Source of the DNA: Bacillus sp. BGMRC 2118
GTDB lineage: Bacteria > Bacillota > Bacilli > Bacillales > SA4
Direction: 5' to 3'
DNA length: 64,000 nt
Assembly (NCBI GenBank): GCA_008364785.1
Contig: VTTJ01000002.1
Coordinates: forward strand, 186,001-250,000
Of the stretch, positions 40,633 to 49,919 are shown piece after piece (position 1 is the stretch's first letter; each line of letters opens with the position of its first letter). Both the position numbers and the translations under genes were made by a program. Below the pieces are notes generated by a model, which saw only the letters and a list, made by a program, of their open reading frames with translations, made no database searches and was not told where the DNA came from.

Positions 40633-41721
40633 ATGACAAAACAATTAGATGAGACATTAACGATGCTTAAAGATTTAACTGATGCTAAAGGTATACCAGG
40701 TAATGAAAAGGAACCTCGTGATGTAATGAAGCGTTATATTGAAGCTTATGCAGATGAGACGACAACAGATGGCCTGGGAAGTTTAATTGCGAAAAAGGTT
40801 GGCGATGAGAACGGTCCAAAAATTATGGTTGCCGGACATTTAGATGAAGTAGGGTTCATGATCACTCAAATTGATGATAAAGGATTTTTACGATTTGAAA
40901 CAGTTGGCGGATGGTGGTCACAAGTTATGCTGGCACAGCGAGTGACCATTGTGACACGAAAAGGTGATTTAACAGGTATTATTGGTTCAAAGCCACCACA
41001 CATCTTACCACTTGAAGCTAGAAAAAAACCGGTTGAAATTAAAGATATGTTTATTGATATTGGCGCTTCAAGTCGTGAAGAAGCAATGGAATTCGGGGTT
41101 CGTCCTGGAGACCAGGTTGTTCCATACTTTGAGTTTACTGTTATGAATAATGAAAAATTATTATTAGCTAAGGCTTGGGATAACCGAATTGGTTGTGCCA
41201 TTGCAATTGACGTATTAAAGCAACTTAAGGGAGAAAAGCATCCGAACATTGTATACGGTGTAGGAACTGTGCAAGAAGAAGTAGGGCTACGCGGGGCAAA
41301 AACAGCTTCCCAGCTTATTCAACCTGACATCGGATTCGGTGTAGATGTTGGAATTGCGGGAGATACTCCTGGCATTACTCCGAAGGAATCGGCAAGTAAA
41401 ATGGGAGATGGGCCGCAAATTGTTCTTTACGATGCATCTATGGTTTCTCATAAAGGGCTGCGTGACTTTGTGACAGATACGGCAGATGAACTGGGTATTC
41501 CTTATCAATTTGAATCACTAGCAGGTGGAGGAACGGACTCAGGAGCTATTCACATGACGGCAAATGGTGTACCTTCATTATCTATTACAATTGCAACTCG
41601 TTACATTCATTCTCATGCAGCAATGCTTCATCGTGACGACTATGAAAACACAGTTAAACTAATTGTTGAAGTAATTAAACGTTTAGATGCTGAAAAGGTG
41701 AGAGAAATCACGTTTGAATAG
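40633..41721 (+). CDS. ysdC: M42-family metallopeptidase YsdC
   Basis: 362 residues with the di-metal aminopeptidase motifs [33 protein letters not shown] (Glu pair), [12 protein letters not shown] and [14 protein letters not shown]. The family includes tetrahedral TET aminopeptidases and glutamyl aminopeptidases; it was once mis-named endoglucanase CelM. It probably trims peptides in the cytosol. Ribosome site ATGGAGGT. The B. subtilis order ysdB-ysdC is kept apart from the inserted dUTPase gene. Confidence 0.93.
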   Translation: MTKQLDETLTMLKDLTDAKGIPGNEKEPRDVMKRYIEAYADETTTDGLGSLIAKKVGDENGPKIMVAGHLDEVGFMITQIDDKGFLRFETVGGWWSQVMLAQRVTIVTRKGDLTGIIGSKPPHILPLEARKKPVEIKDMFIDIGASSREEAMEFGVRPGDQVVPYFEFTVMNNEKLLLAKAWDNRIGCAIAIDVLKQLKGEKHPNIVYGVGTVQEEVGLRGAKTASQLIQPDIGFGVDVGIAGDTPGITPKESASKMGDGPQIVLYDASMVSHKGLRDFVTDTADELGIPYQFESLAGGGTDSGAIHMTANGVPSLSITIATRYIHSHAAMLHRDDYENTVKLIVEVIKRLDAEKVREITFE

Positions 41722-41736
41722 AAGACCAATCATGGT

Positions 41737-41769
41737 AAGAGCCCACGAATGATTCGTGGGCTCTTTTTT
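41737..41769 (+). terminator. Terminator after ysdC
   Basis: Near-perfect palindrome AAGAGCCCACGAAT / ATTCGTGGGCTCTT, then T6. Confidence 0.92.
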
Positions 41770-41770
41770 G

Positions 41771-41946
41771 TATCATAAATGAAATTATGCAGCATTCATC
41801 TTTGAGACGTGACATGCAGATGTTTATGTTGAATTATTGATGATTCTCATGTATAGGGACGGTGGAGGCTACATATATATGTACAAGCAGTGGAAAAGTA
41901 AAAAGATAGCCACCGGGCTATCTAAACAGTGTGTTCTTTTTATTTT
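41771..41946. other. Non-coding stretch before family 1 copy 9
   Basis: No gene. It has a small hairpin AGATAGCC / GGCTATCT (about 41909-41929) and a fragment AGGGACGGTGG (about 41856) that recalls the AGGGACGGTTCT repeat seen at 61805. Confidence 0.45.
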
Positions 41947-41947
41947 T

Positions 41948-42118
41948 GGCTATTTTCGTATAGATTGTTGCTCTCTCGTAAAAATTCCAGAAGCCGGATT
42001 TTTACCTTAGTATCTAATTTCTACTATACATAAAGAGAGTTGCTCTTTTCTAATTCATCCTCAATTTGTTTCTAAATATGGTTGTGTACAAAAAGCAACC
42101 AAGTTATAGAAAAGAGCC
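41948..42118 (-). repeat. Family 1 repeat, full-length, ending at the sspI stop codon (copy 9)
   Basis: 171 bp from GGCTATTTTCG to AAAAGAGCC, reverse orientation. Flanks TTATTTTT (41940-41947) and CTATTTTT (42119-42126) agree at 7 of 8. The right flank contains the sspI stop codon, so insertion took place exactly behind the gene without harming it. Confidence 0.92.
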
Positions 42119-42328
42119 CTATTTTTTCAATGCTTGTTCTAATGTAGAAAGCATTTCTGTTCGGTCATCATTGTTCGAATTTTGCCAGATGACTTCGAAT
42201 AAAACACCAAGGCCAGGAAGCATCTTTTCTTCTCCACTTTGAATCGCATCCACAATCGTATCCTGTAATTCTTGTTGGCTGTTTCCAGATACATTTGTAA
42301 TAATTGCATTTCGTAAGTTTAAGTTCAC
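42119..42328 (-). CDS. sspI: Small acid-soluble spore protein SspI
   Basis: 69 residues from GTG 42328 (ribosome site AAAGGGTG). [38 protein letters not shown] is the SspI signature, a minor spore-core protein made only in the forespore. A sigma-G-like promoter, GAATG-N16-GATAATA, lies on the minus strand at 42349-42376, close to the start. Position beside ysgA-pheS is as in B. subtilis. Its stop codon touches family 1 copy 9. Confidence 0.95.
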   Translation of the reverse strand: MNLNLRNAIITNVSGNSQQELQDTIVDAIQSGEEKMLPGLGVLFEVIWQNSNNDDRTEMLSTLEQALKK

Positions 42329-42348
42329 TGTTTACACCCTTTCTGCAA

Positions 42349-42376
42349 TATTATCGCTTTGTCACTTCTATCATTC
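42349..42376 (-). promoter_or_regulatory. Candidate sigma-G promoter of sspI
   Basis: Minus-strand GAATG, 16 bases, GATAATA, against the forespore consensus GHATR-N16/18-CATNHTA (one mismatch in the -10). The resulting leader is very short and begins at the ribosome site, so this is tentative. Confidence 0.35.
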
Positions 42377-42452
42377 TTCATCTTCGCTTTAATTATGTAT
42401 AACACTTGCGATATAATGAAAAATCATACACGCAAAGTAAAGGGTTGAAAAA

Positions 42453-43208
42453 ATGAAGAGAATTGAATCGAAACAAAACCAATCAGTGAAGCAGTGGAAA
42501 AAACTGCATACGAAAAAGGAACGTGAAAAGTTAGGAGAATATATAATTGAAGGTGAGCATCTTGTTGAAGAGGCACTAAAGTACAAGTCGTCTATAAAAC
42601 ATATGATCGTAAGTGAATCATTTCAAATACCTAGTAAGTGGAACCTTGATGGTGTCTCTATTTATATAACAACCGATGAAATAATAAAGGACCTTGGAAA
42701 TACGGAAACTCCACAAGGTGTGATCGGAATTTGTATTCAGCCAAAGCACCAACTTGATTTGAACAAAGTTCAGTCTGTTTTATTAATTGATGCAGTACAA
42801 GATCCTGGAAATTTAGGGACACTCATCCGTACAGCAGATGCTGCGGGTATAGAGGGTGTCATTTTAGGTGAGGGTACGGTAGATGTATTTAACAGCAAAG
42901 TTCTTCGAGCTTCACAAGGCTCAATCTTTCATTTACCGATTGTTCGTGGAGATATTGGACAATGTTTGGAGGAGTTGCAGAATAACGGTATAACTGTTTT
43001 TGGAACAGCACTAGAAGGTGCGAAGCCTTTCTCTTTGGTGCCTCCTCCTAAATCCTTTGCCCTATTAGTAGGAAATGAAGGAAAAGGTGTTCAAAAAGAA
43101 TGGCTATCCAAGACAAATCAAAACCTGTATATTCCTATTCACGGGAAAGCGGAATCTTTAAATGTGACAGTGGCAGCTGGCATTTTGTTGTATTATTTAA
43201 GAGGATAA
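42453..43208 (+). CDS. ysgA: TrmH/SpoU-family rRNA 2'-O-methyltransferase
   Basis: 251 residues. The N-terminal RNA-binding part (KRIESKQNQSVKQWKKLHTKKEREKLGEYIIEGEHLVEEAL) resembles L30e-like substrate domains, and the C-terminal SPOUT knot has LIDAVQDPGNLGTLIRTADAAG, LLVGNEGKGV and IPIHGKAESLNVTVAAGILLYY. It uses SAM to methylate a ribose, probably in 23S rRNA. The position between sspI and pheS is that of ysgA. Confidence 0.92.
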   Translation: MKRIESKQNQSVKQWKKLHTKKEREKLGEYIIEGEHLVEEALKYKSSIKHMIVSESFQIPSKWNLDGVSIYITTDEIIKDLGNTETPQGVIGICIQPKHQLDLNKVQSVLLIDAVQDPGNLGTLIRTADAAGIEGVILGEGTVDVFNSKVLRASQGSIFHLPIVRGDIGQCLEELQNNGITVFGTALEGAKPFSLVPPPKSFALLVGNEGKGVQKEWLSKTNQNLYIPIHGKAESLNVTVAAGILLYYLRG

Positions 43209-43233
43209 GAGTAAAAGAAAAGGCGGTGCAACG

Positions 43234-43962
43234 TTGGAAGGTTTCTTTTCGTTAGAAGGTAATCCATTTACTGCATTTTCGATTTCACATATAGCCGTGC
43301 TTTTATTGTTTGGCTTTCTTACATTATTGCTTTTTACATATCGAGAATGGTTACGGCAAAATAACAGAAAAAGGGTGATTCGTTTTATCCTAGTTAGTTT
43401 GTTAATTGGTAGTGAGCTTTCGTTAGAAGTTTGGTATGCCTATACAAATGTATGGGATCCATACGATACGTTACCTTTCCAACTTTGTTCAATTTCTCTT
43501 ATTCTTTGTATATTCATGTTAACGATGAACAGTTATAAAGTATTTGAGATTACCTTTTTTTTCGGAATCGCAGGTGCGATGCAGGCAATGATCACACCCG
43601 AGCTATTTTACGATTTTCCCCACTATCGATACTTTCATTTCTTTATCGCTCATATTGCCATTCTTCTTTCTTGCTTTTATATGGTATGGGTGGAGAAGTT
43701 CTATCCGAGTTTTTATTCGATTTGGAAGGCAATTATAGCGTTGAATTTACTTGCCATCCCAATCTTTTTCATCAATAAATGGACCGGTGGCAACTATATG
43801 TTCTTAGCAAGAAAACCATCCAATCCAAGTTTATTAGATTTTCTCGGACCTTATCCTTATTACATACTATCGTTAGAGGCAGTAGCTGTTTTCTTGTTTA
43901 CTTTTTTGTATTTACCATTTTGGTATATAAAGAAACAAGAACAAATAAGAGAGAGTGCCTAA
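43234..43962 (+). CDS. YwaF/TIGR02206-family membrane protein
   Basis: 242 residues from TTG 43234, 25 bases after ysgA, with about seven membrane helices. Recognised by WDPYDTLPFQLCSISLILCIFMLTMNS and MITPELFYDFPHYRYFHFFIAHIAILLSCFYM, typical of the TIGR02206 / YwaF family, and by GGNYMFLARKPSNPSLLDFLGPYPYYIL. No function is established. The His-rich HYRYFHFFIAH segment could bind a ligand or metal. Confidence 0.85.
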   Translation: MEGFFSLEGNPFTAFSISHIAVLLLFGFLTLLLFTYREWLRQNNRKRVIRFILVSLLIGSELSLEVWYAYTNVWDPYDTLPFQLCSISLILCIFMLTMNSYKVFEITFFFGIAGAMQAMITPELFYDFPHYRYFHFFIAHIAILLSCFYMVWVEKFYPSFYSIWKAIIALNLLAIPIFFINKWTGGNYMFLARKPSNPSLLDFLGPYPYYILSLEAVAVFLFTFLYLPFWYIKKQEQIRESA

Positions 43963-44023
43963 ATTCACTTGTTTTTGTCAATACTTTCATGTACTATCAT
44001 ATAGTATAAAAATAATTTTAAAG

Positions 44024-44276
44024 ACAATGACAGAGACAAGTAACGACTTCCTTACTAAAAAGGGAGAAGATGCCACAGACTGAAAGCATCTTTATAGTAA
44101 AAGTTAGTGAAATTCACCTCTCGAGTTGACACCAGGACCAATGGAACAATCCTTTGTAAAGGTGTACCGGCACATGCCGTTATCAGAATGAAGTGACTAG
44201 AACTTTTTTTGTTTTAGTAATTAGGGTGGTACCACGACTGATATCCTCGTCCCTTGTATAGGGCGAGGTTTTTTTG
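44024..44276 (+). promoter_or_regulatory. Phenylalanine T-box leader of pheST
   Basis: T-box core AGGGTGGTACCACG at 44224-44237, then a terminator with arms CCTCGTCCCT / AGGGCGAGG (44246-44269) and seven T. The probable specifier is TTC (Phe) at 44114-44116, followed by ACC as in the thrS leader. Uncharged tRNA-Phe would stabilise the antiterminator and open pheST. Confidence 0.93.
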
Positions 44277-44327
44277 TGTTCAAAAAAAGTGGTATGACCA
44301 ACTAGTTGAATAGAGGAGGAGTATAAC

Positions 44328-45362
44328 ATGCTAGACCGTTTAATTGAGCTTCAAGAAGAAGCACTTAAGCAAATTGAAACAACTTCAGAATTACGGGCAT
44401 TAAACGATATCCGAGTTAGCTTTTTAGGAAAAAAGGGACCCATTACTGAAGTATTAAAAGGAATGGGGAAGCTCACAGCTGAAGAGCGCCCAAAGGTTGG
44501 AGAGGTTGCGAATAAAGTTCGTGAAGCAATCACTCAAGCGGTTGAAGAGAAGCAGACGGCACTTGAAATGGCTGAAGTAGAAAAGAAACTTGCCTCTGAG
44601 AAAATTGACGTTACTCTACCTGGAAGACCTGTAAGAAAGGGAAGTCATCACCCTCTTACAGCAATTATTGAGGAAATTGAAGACTTATTTATTGGAATGG
44701 GTTACACAATTGCAGAAGGTCCAGAAGTTGAAAAAGATTACTATAATTTCGAGGCGTTAAACCTTCCAAAAGGTCATCCTGCTCGAGATATGCAAGATTC
44801 TTTCTATATTACGGAAGAAACATTACTACGTACACAAACCTCTCCAATGCAAGTGAGAACAATGGAAATGCATAACGGAAAAGGACCAGTAAAAATCATT
44901 TGCCCAGGTAAAGTATATCGCCGGGATAATGATGATGCGACTCACTCACACCAATTTACACAAATTGAAGGTCTAGTGGTAGACGAGAATATTCGCATGA
45001 GTGATTTAAAAGGAACTCTAACGGTATTTGCACAAAAGATGTTCGGTTCAGATCGAAAAATTCGCCTGCGTCCTAGTTTCTTCCCATTTACTGAGCCTTC
45101 AGTTGAAATGGATATTTCTTGTAAGATTTGTAATGGTGAAGGCTGTAACGTATGTAAAGGTACAGGTTGGATTGAAATTTTAGGAGCAGGTATGGTACAT
45201 CCAAATGTTCTTGAAATGGCTGGATTTGACTCCAAGAAGTATACTGGTTTCGCTTTTGGTATGGGGCCAGAAAGAATTGCTATGTTGAAGTACGGTATTG
45301 AAGATATCCGTAATTTCTATATTAATGACAGACGTTTCATTGAACAGTTCAAACGAGCGTAA
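44328..45362 (+). CDS. pheS: Phenylalanyl-tRNA synthetase alpha subunit
   Basis: 344 residues, class II. An N-terminal coiled coil (about 1-90) that binds tRNA-Phe is followed by the catalytic core: [39 protein letters not shown] and the motif 3 end [18 protein letters not shown]. It acts as an alpha2-beta2 enzyme with PheT, 18 bases downstream. Expression is controlled by the T-box leader. Confidence 0.97.
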   Translation: MLDRLIELQEEALKQIETTSELRALNDIRVSFLGKKGPITEVLKGMGKLTAEERPKVGEVANKVREAITQAVEEKQTALEMAEVEKKLASEKIDVTLPGRPVRKGSHHPLTAIIEEIEDLFIGMGYTIAEGPEVEKDYYNFEALNLPKGHPARDMQDSFYITEETLLRTQTSPMQVRTMEMHNGKGPVKIICPGKVYRRDNDDATHSHQFTQIEGLVVDENIRMSDLKGTLTVFAQKMFGSDRKIRLRPSFFPFTEPSVEMDISCKICNGEGCNVCKGTGWIEILGAGMVHPNVLEMAGFDSKKYTGFAFGMGPERIAMLKYGIEDIRNFYINDRRFIEQFKRA

Positions 45363-45380
45363 GAAGGAGGGAACAATAGA

Positions 45381-47798
45381 ATGTTTGTATCTTATAAATG
45401 GTTAAGTGAATATGTAGATTTAACAGGGGTGTCTGCAACAGAACTGGCAGAGCTTATTACGAAAAGCGGTATTGAAGTTGAAGGTGTTGAAGTATTAAAC
45501 GAAGGAATCAGTGGAGTTGTTGTAGGGCACGTTTTAGAACGTGAACAACACCCGAATGCGGACAAATTAAACAAATGTCTAGTTGACTTAGGTGAAGGTG
45601 AGCCGGTTCAAATTATATGTGGTGCGCCAAACGTAGATAAAGGTCAAAAAGTTGCGGTTGCGACGGTGGGGGCTGTCCTGCCTGGCAATTTTAAAATTAA
45701 GCGTGCAAAGCTTAGAGGAGAAGAATCGAACGGTATGATTTGTTCTCTTCAGGAGCTTGGTATTGAAGGAAAGCTAGTTCCAAAAGAATATTCTGAAGGA
45801 ATCTATGTGTTCCCATCAGATGCAAAAGTTGGTGCTGATGCACTTGAACAATTACATCTTGATGATCAAATTTTAGAGTTAAGTTTAACTCCAAATCGTT
45901 CTGATTGCCTAAGCATGATTGGTGTAGCATATGAAGTTGCAGCCATACTTGACCGTCAAGTTAAGTTTCCAACGATTGAAGTGGACGCATCTTCAGAGAA
46001 AGCATCAGACTACATTTCAGTTAACGTTACGGCGTCAGAAGATAATCCGTTATACGTAGCAAAGATTGTAAAAGATGTGAAAGTTGGCCCTTCTCCTTAC
46101 TGGCTACAAAGCCGTTTAATGTCAGCAGGCATTAGACCCATTTCGAACGTAGTAGATATTACAAACTACATTTTATTAGAATACGGTCAACCGCTACACG
46201 CATTTGATTACAATCGATTAGGTTCAAAAGAAATACTTGTAAGACGTGCTACATCGGGTGAAAAAATTGTAACGCTTGATGATAACGAAAGAACCTTAAC
46301 AGAAGAACATTTAGTCATTACAAACGGTACTGAGCCAGTTGCTCTTGCTGGTGTAATGGGAGGAGCGTCTTCTGAAGTGCAAGCTGATACAACGACAGTT
46401 CTAATTGAATCAGCTTACTTTACAGGAAGTACGATTAGAAAATCTTCAAAAGACCACGGCTTACGTAGTGAAGCAAGCACGCGTTTTGAAAAAGGAATTG
46501 ATCCAAAGCGTACACATGAGGCTGCTGAACGTGCTGCACAATTAATGGCCATGTATGCGGATGGAACTGTTTTAGAAGGAACAGTGGAATTCAACGAACT
46601 AAATGTTCAACTTGCAGAAGTTAGAATTACACTAGAACGTATAACTAAAGTAATCGGAATGGAGATTACGTCTGAAACTGTAGAGGACATTCTTCGTCGC
46701 CTGCAATTTTCATATACATTAGATAATAATGAATTTATTATTACAATTCCTTCTAGACGTGGAGATATTACGATTGAAGAAGATATTGTAGAAGAAGTAG
46801 CAAGACTATATGGTTATGATAACCTGCCAGTAACATTGCCAGCTGGTGAGCAGACTCCTGGTCATCTAACAGAAATTCAACAGCTGCGCAGACAAGTTCG
46901 TCGTTACTTAGAAGGAGCAGGTCTTTATCAAGCTGTTACGTATTCTTTGACATCAAAAGAAAAAGTTCATCATTTCTTAAATAAAAATGATCAAGTATCT
47001 CCGATTGAGTTATTGATGCCAATGAGTGAAGATCGCAGTGTTCTTCGTTTGAGCTTGGTTCCTCATCTAGTTGATGTAATTAAACATAATGCAGCACGTC
47101 AAGTCGATCAACTGGGGTATTATGAGCTTGGTTCAATTTTTATTCCAACTTCAGAAGATGAATTACCTAATGAGATTGAAAAGATTGCCGGAATCGCAAC
47201 AGGATTATGGACCTCACACTTATGGCAAGGTGAAAAGAAAGCTGTTGATTTCTACCTCTTAAAAGGAATTTTAGATGGATTATTTGATACGATTGGTTTA
47301 GCTGGTGTGGAGTACAACGCAGGAGAACAGCAAGATCTTCATCCTGGTAGAACAGCCCATATATCAGTGAAAGGTGAATACATTGGATATATTGGACAAA
47401 TTCATCCACGTACTCAAAAGGAAATGGATATTCAAGAAACGTATGTGTTTGAGCTTTCATTTGATAAGATTGCTGCATTAATTGGAGAGAAAGTAACGTA
47501 TGCACCTGTACCACGTTATCCTTCAATTAGCCGTGATATTGCATTAGTTGTGGGTAAAGAAGTATCCGCTGGAGAAATCCAACATGTAATTGTTGAAGCT
47601 GGTGGTGCTCTGTTGAAGGATGTTCATGTGTTCGACCTTTATGAAGGTGATAAAATGGAGGAAGGAAAGAAATCACTGGCCTTCTCATTACGTTACTTTG
47701 ATCCAGAACGTACGCTAACTGATGCAGATGTTACGACTGCACATAACAAAGTCTTAAAGGCTGTTGAAGAAAAGACAGGAGCCGTTTTAAGAGGATAA
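45381..47798 (+). CDS. pheT: Phenylalanyl-tRNA synthetase beta subunit
   Basis: 805 residues, the full bacterial length. Order: tRNA-binding OB domain (about 40-150, [24 protein letters not shown]), B3/B4 editing domain (about 210-380), B5 DNA-binding-like domain (about 405-475), a catalytic-like core, and the C-terminal FDX-ACB domain (about 710-804, [12 protein letters not shown] ... [16 protein letters not shown]). It supplies editing of mis-made Tyr-tRNA-Phe. A terminator closes the operon. Confidence 0.97.
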   Translation: MFVSYKWLSEYVDLTGVSATELAELITKSGIEVEGVEVLNEGISGVVVGHVLEREQHPNADKLNKCLVDLGEGEPVQIICGAPNVDKGQKVAVATVGAVLPGNFKIKRAKLRGEESNGMICSLQELGIEGKLVPKEYSEGIYVFPSDAKVGADALEQLHLDDQILELSLTPNRSDCLSMIGVAYEVAAILDRQVKFPTIEVDASSEKASDYISVNVTASEDNPLYVAKIVKDVKVGPSPYWLQSRLMSAGIRPISNVVDITNYILLEYGQPLHAFDYNRLGSKEILVRRATSGEKIVTLDDNERTLTEEHLVITNGTEPVALAGVMGGASSEVQADTTTVLIESAYFTGSTIRKSSKDHGLRSEASTRFEKGIDPKRTHEAAERAAQLMAMYADGTVLEGTVEFNELNVQLAEVRITLERITKVIGMEITSETVEDILRRLQFSYTLDNNEFIITIPSRRGDITIEEDIVEEVARLYGYDNLPVTLPAGEQTPGHLTEIQQLRRQVRRYLEGAGLYQAVTYSLTSKEKVHHFLNKNDQVSPIELLMPMSEDRSVLRLSLVPHLVDVIKHNAARQVDQLGYYELGSIFIPTSEDELPNEIEKIAGIATGLWTSHLWQGEKKAVDFYLLKGILDGLFDTIGLAGVEYNAGEQQDLHPGRTAHISVKGEYIGYIGQIHPRTQKEMDIQETYVFELSFDKIAALIGEKVTYAPVPRYPSISRDIALVVGKEVSAGEIQHVIVEAGGALLKDVHVFDLYEGDKMEEGKKSLAFSLRYFDPERTLTDADVTTAHNKVLKAVEEKTGAVLRG

Positions 47799-47845
47799 TA
47801 TGAAGTGCCGGGAAACCGATACTCTCCAACTGGTCGTCATATTGA

Positions 47846-47880
47846 CAAAAAAGGTTGATTCCTTGGAATCAACCTTTTTG
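47846..47880 (+). terminator. Terminator of pheST, shared with convergent rnhC
   Basis: AAAAAAGGTTGATTCC pairs with GGAATCAACCTTTTT around TT, with A-run and T-run on opposite sides. It therefore can serve both pheT and the minus-strand rnhC. Confidence 0.88.
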
Positions 47881-47915
47881 TGTTTATTTCATTGGTAACT
47901 ACTACAATCTATTTT

Positions 47916-48848
47916 TTACACCATTCTTTTCGCCTTTTCCGTATTAGCGAAGTGTAATTTTGCAAGTTGCCGTAAACTGCCTATCCCATTTTTAGAAATT
48001 AGTTGTGCAGCAATCTTATCTACACCAGCACCAGCGCCCTTCTGCAAAGGAACTCCTGCCATTTTTGACAGTTTATCAAATTCTGTAACGAAAGCATATC
48101 TCGCAATAATAGAGGCAGCAGCAACTGCTAAATGAACTCCTTCCGCCTTTGTGCTAAAGTATACATTTTCTTTCACAATTTGTTCTTCCTTTTGGATATG
48201 GCGAAAATATACGTCAGGTTCGGCGAATTGATCGATGAGAACACCATCAGGTCTTGTAGGTGCAATTTTCTGTAGTACGTGGTAAATGGCTTTATTATGT
48301 AACAGTGCCTTCATTTTACCTTGTGTCATCCCTCGTTCCTGTAAGGTATTATATTTCTCGTTGTGAAGTACAAGAATGGAGTGGGGTATGACGTGAATAA
48401 TGTCCTTTGCAATTTTAATAATCTGCGGGTCTTTTAAGTCCTTAGAATCTTTTACACCGAGCTCCTTAAGCAGAGGTATTTGGGACGGTTCTACAAAGGC
48501 AGCCACGACAGTAATTGGACCGAAATAATCACCTGTCCCTACTTCGTCAGATCCGATAATAGCTAGAGAAGATATATTTGAAGGAACGGCATACTTGTCT
48601 GTTCTGGTTTTTGGGGATGATGATTTTCCTTTTGATGCGGTAGTTTCTCCTCCCCATCTGCTAGATTCAAGAGTTGCTCCATTCCCTTGAAACATTACCT
48701 TTCCCGATTTATAAGCTGTGATCATACAAGAAGGATGCTTTGCTGCAAATACTCCACCGGGAGGGACTTTATCTAATAGATAGGATTTATAATATTCCTT
48801 TATTTGGTTCATTTTGTCGCTTGCAACCTTGATAACAGTTGTAGACAT
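47916..48848 (-). CDS. rnhC: Ribonuclease HIII
   Basis: 310 residues. The N-terminal TBP-like substrate-binding domain (about 1-90, QGNGATLESSRWG) precedes the RNase H fold with GSDEVGTGDYFGPI (first catalytic Asp-Glu-Gly), KDSKDL and VLIDQFAEPD. It degrades the RNA strand of R-loops and hybrids and in Bacillus acts beside RnhB. Minus-strand ribosome site AAAGGAGAG. It is divergent from zapA. Confidence 0.95.
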   Translation of the reverse strand: MSTTVIKVASDKMNQIKEYYKSYLLDKVPPGGVFAAKHPSCMITAYKSGKVMFQGNGATLESSRWGGETTASKGKSSSPKTRTDKYAVPSNISSLAIIGSDEVGTGDYFGPITVVAAFVEPSQIPLLKELGVKDSKDLKDPQIIKIAKDIIHVIPHSILVLHNEKYNTLQERGMTQGKMKALLHNKAIYHVLQKIAPTRPDGVLIDQFAEPDVYFRHIQKEEQIVKENVYFSTKAEGVHLAVAAASIIARYAFVTEFDKLSKMAGVPLQKGAGAGVDKIAAQLISKNGIGSLRQLAKLHFANTEKAKRMV

Positions 48849-48981
48849 CAGACTCTCTCCTTTTGTGCTTGAAAAATCTCACTATTTTTAATCATAACGT
48901 AAATATACTAGTTCTTTCCATTCATTATGGTTCATGTTATCATATTATTTAAGATGTTTCATATGAGCGGGAGGCAACTAT

Positions 48982-49242
48982 ATGTCTGAACAGAAAAAGA
49001 CAAGGACAACAGTAGATATATATGGTCAACAGTATTCGATCGTCGGCAGTGAGAGTACTAGTTTTATAAGATTAGTTGCCTCGATTGTAGATGATAAGAT
49101 GAGAGAAATTGGTGAAAAGAATCCATCGCTAGATAGTTCGAAACTAGCAGTGCTCACAGCTGTTAACGTTGTGCATGATTATTTAAAGGTGAAGGATGAA
49201 CTTGAAGCCTTGCAGACTAAAATATTGAATGAAAAGGGTTGA
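48982..49242 (+). CDS. zapA: Cell division protein ZapA
   Basis: 86 residues: an N-terminal beta region [16 protein letters not shown] and a coiled-coil C-terminus ([27 protein letters not shown]). ZapA cross-links FtsZ filaments and favours Z-ring formation. It has GGGAGG before ATG 48982 and runs up to the start of the cvpA-like gene. Confidence 0.93.
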   Translation: MSEQKKTRTTVDIYGQQYSIVGSESTSFIRLVASIVDDKMREIGEKNPSLDSSKLAVLTAVNVVHDYLKVKDELEALQTKILNEKG

Positions 49243-49247
49243 CACAA

Positions 49248-49817
49248 ATGCTAGACCTCGCAATACTTTTAATTCTTGGTATAGGATTTTTTATAGGGCT
49301 TCGTAGAGGGCTCATTTTACAAGTAGTACATTTAACAGGCTTTATTGCTGCATTTATCGTCTCTTATCTATATTATGATGATCTTGCTCCGAAGCTAAAA
49401 CTTTGGGTTCCATATCCTGAACTATCAGATGGAAGTGTAATGTCTCTCATTTTTAGTAGTGCAGATTTAGAGGCAGCCTACTACCGCGCAATTGCATTTG
49501 CGATGCTGTTTTTCGGAACGAGAATCGTCATGCAGATTATAGGCTCTATGCTGGATTTCTTAGCACACCTTCCTTTATTAAAACAAATTAATAGCTGGGC
49601 AGGAGGAGTTCTAGGTTTTCTGGAAGTATACTTAATTATGTTCCTTCTCCTATATATTGGGGCATTACTACCGGTTGAAATGATTCAATCTCATATGCAG
49701 GACTCTTTTATGGCAATGACGATTGTGAAACACACACCGATTTTCTCGAGTACTCTTCAGGAACTATGGATTGAAAATATGAATTTATTAACGATACTCC
49801 CATTTCACATACTGTAA
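49248..49817 (+). CDS. yshB: CvpA-family membrane protein YshB
   Basis: 189 residues from ATG 49248 (AAAGGG upstream; TTG 49239 overlaps that site). Four hydrophobic segments with LDLAILLILGIGFFIGLRRGLILQVVHLTGFIAAFIVSYLY are typical of the colicin V production (CvpA) family, whose role in Gram-positives is unclear. It is in an operon with zapA, as in B. subtilis. In B. subtilis polX comes next; here a histidine kinase gene intervenes. Confidence 0.9.
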   Translation: MLDLAILLILGIGFFIGLRRGLILQVVHLTGFIAAFIVSYLYYDDLAPKLKLWVPYPELSDGSVMSLIFSSADLEAAYYRAIAFAMLFFGTRIVMQIIGSMLDFLAHLPLLKQINSWAGGVLGFLEVYLIMFLLLYIGALLPVEMIQSHMQDSFMAMTIVKHTPIFSSTLQELWIENMNLLTILPFHIL

Positions 49818-49829
49818 TGGGGGTTTTTT
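49797..49829 (+). terminator. Terminator overlapping the end of yshB
   Basis: Arms CTCCCATT / AATGGGGG with T6; the left arm is inside the last codons of yshB. Confidence 0.75.
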
Positions 49830-49919
49830 CTGTATAAGCGGCAACTTGATTACCTATCACCTTGATATTATATGTGTGTATGTATACGATGAAATGAATG
49901 AAGGTAAAGGAGCTCTACG

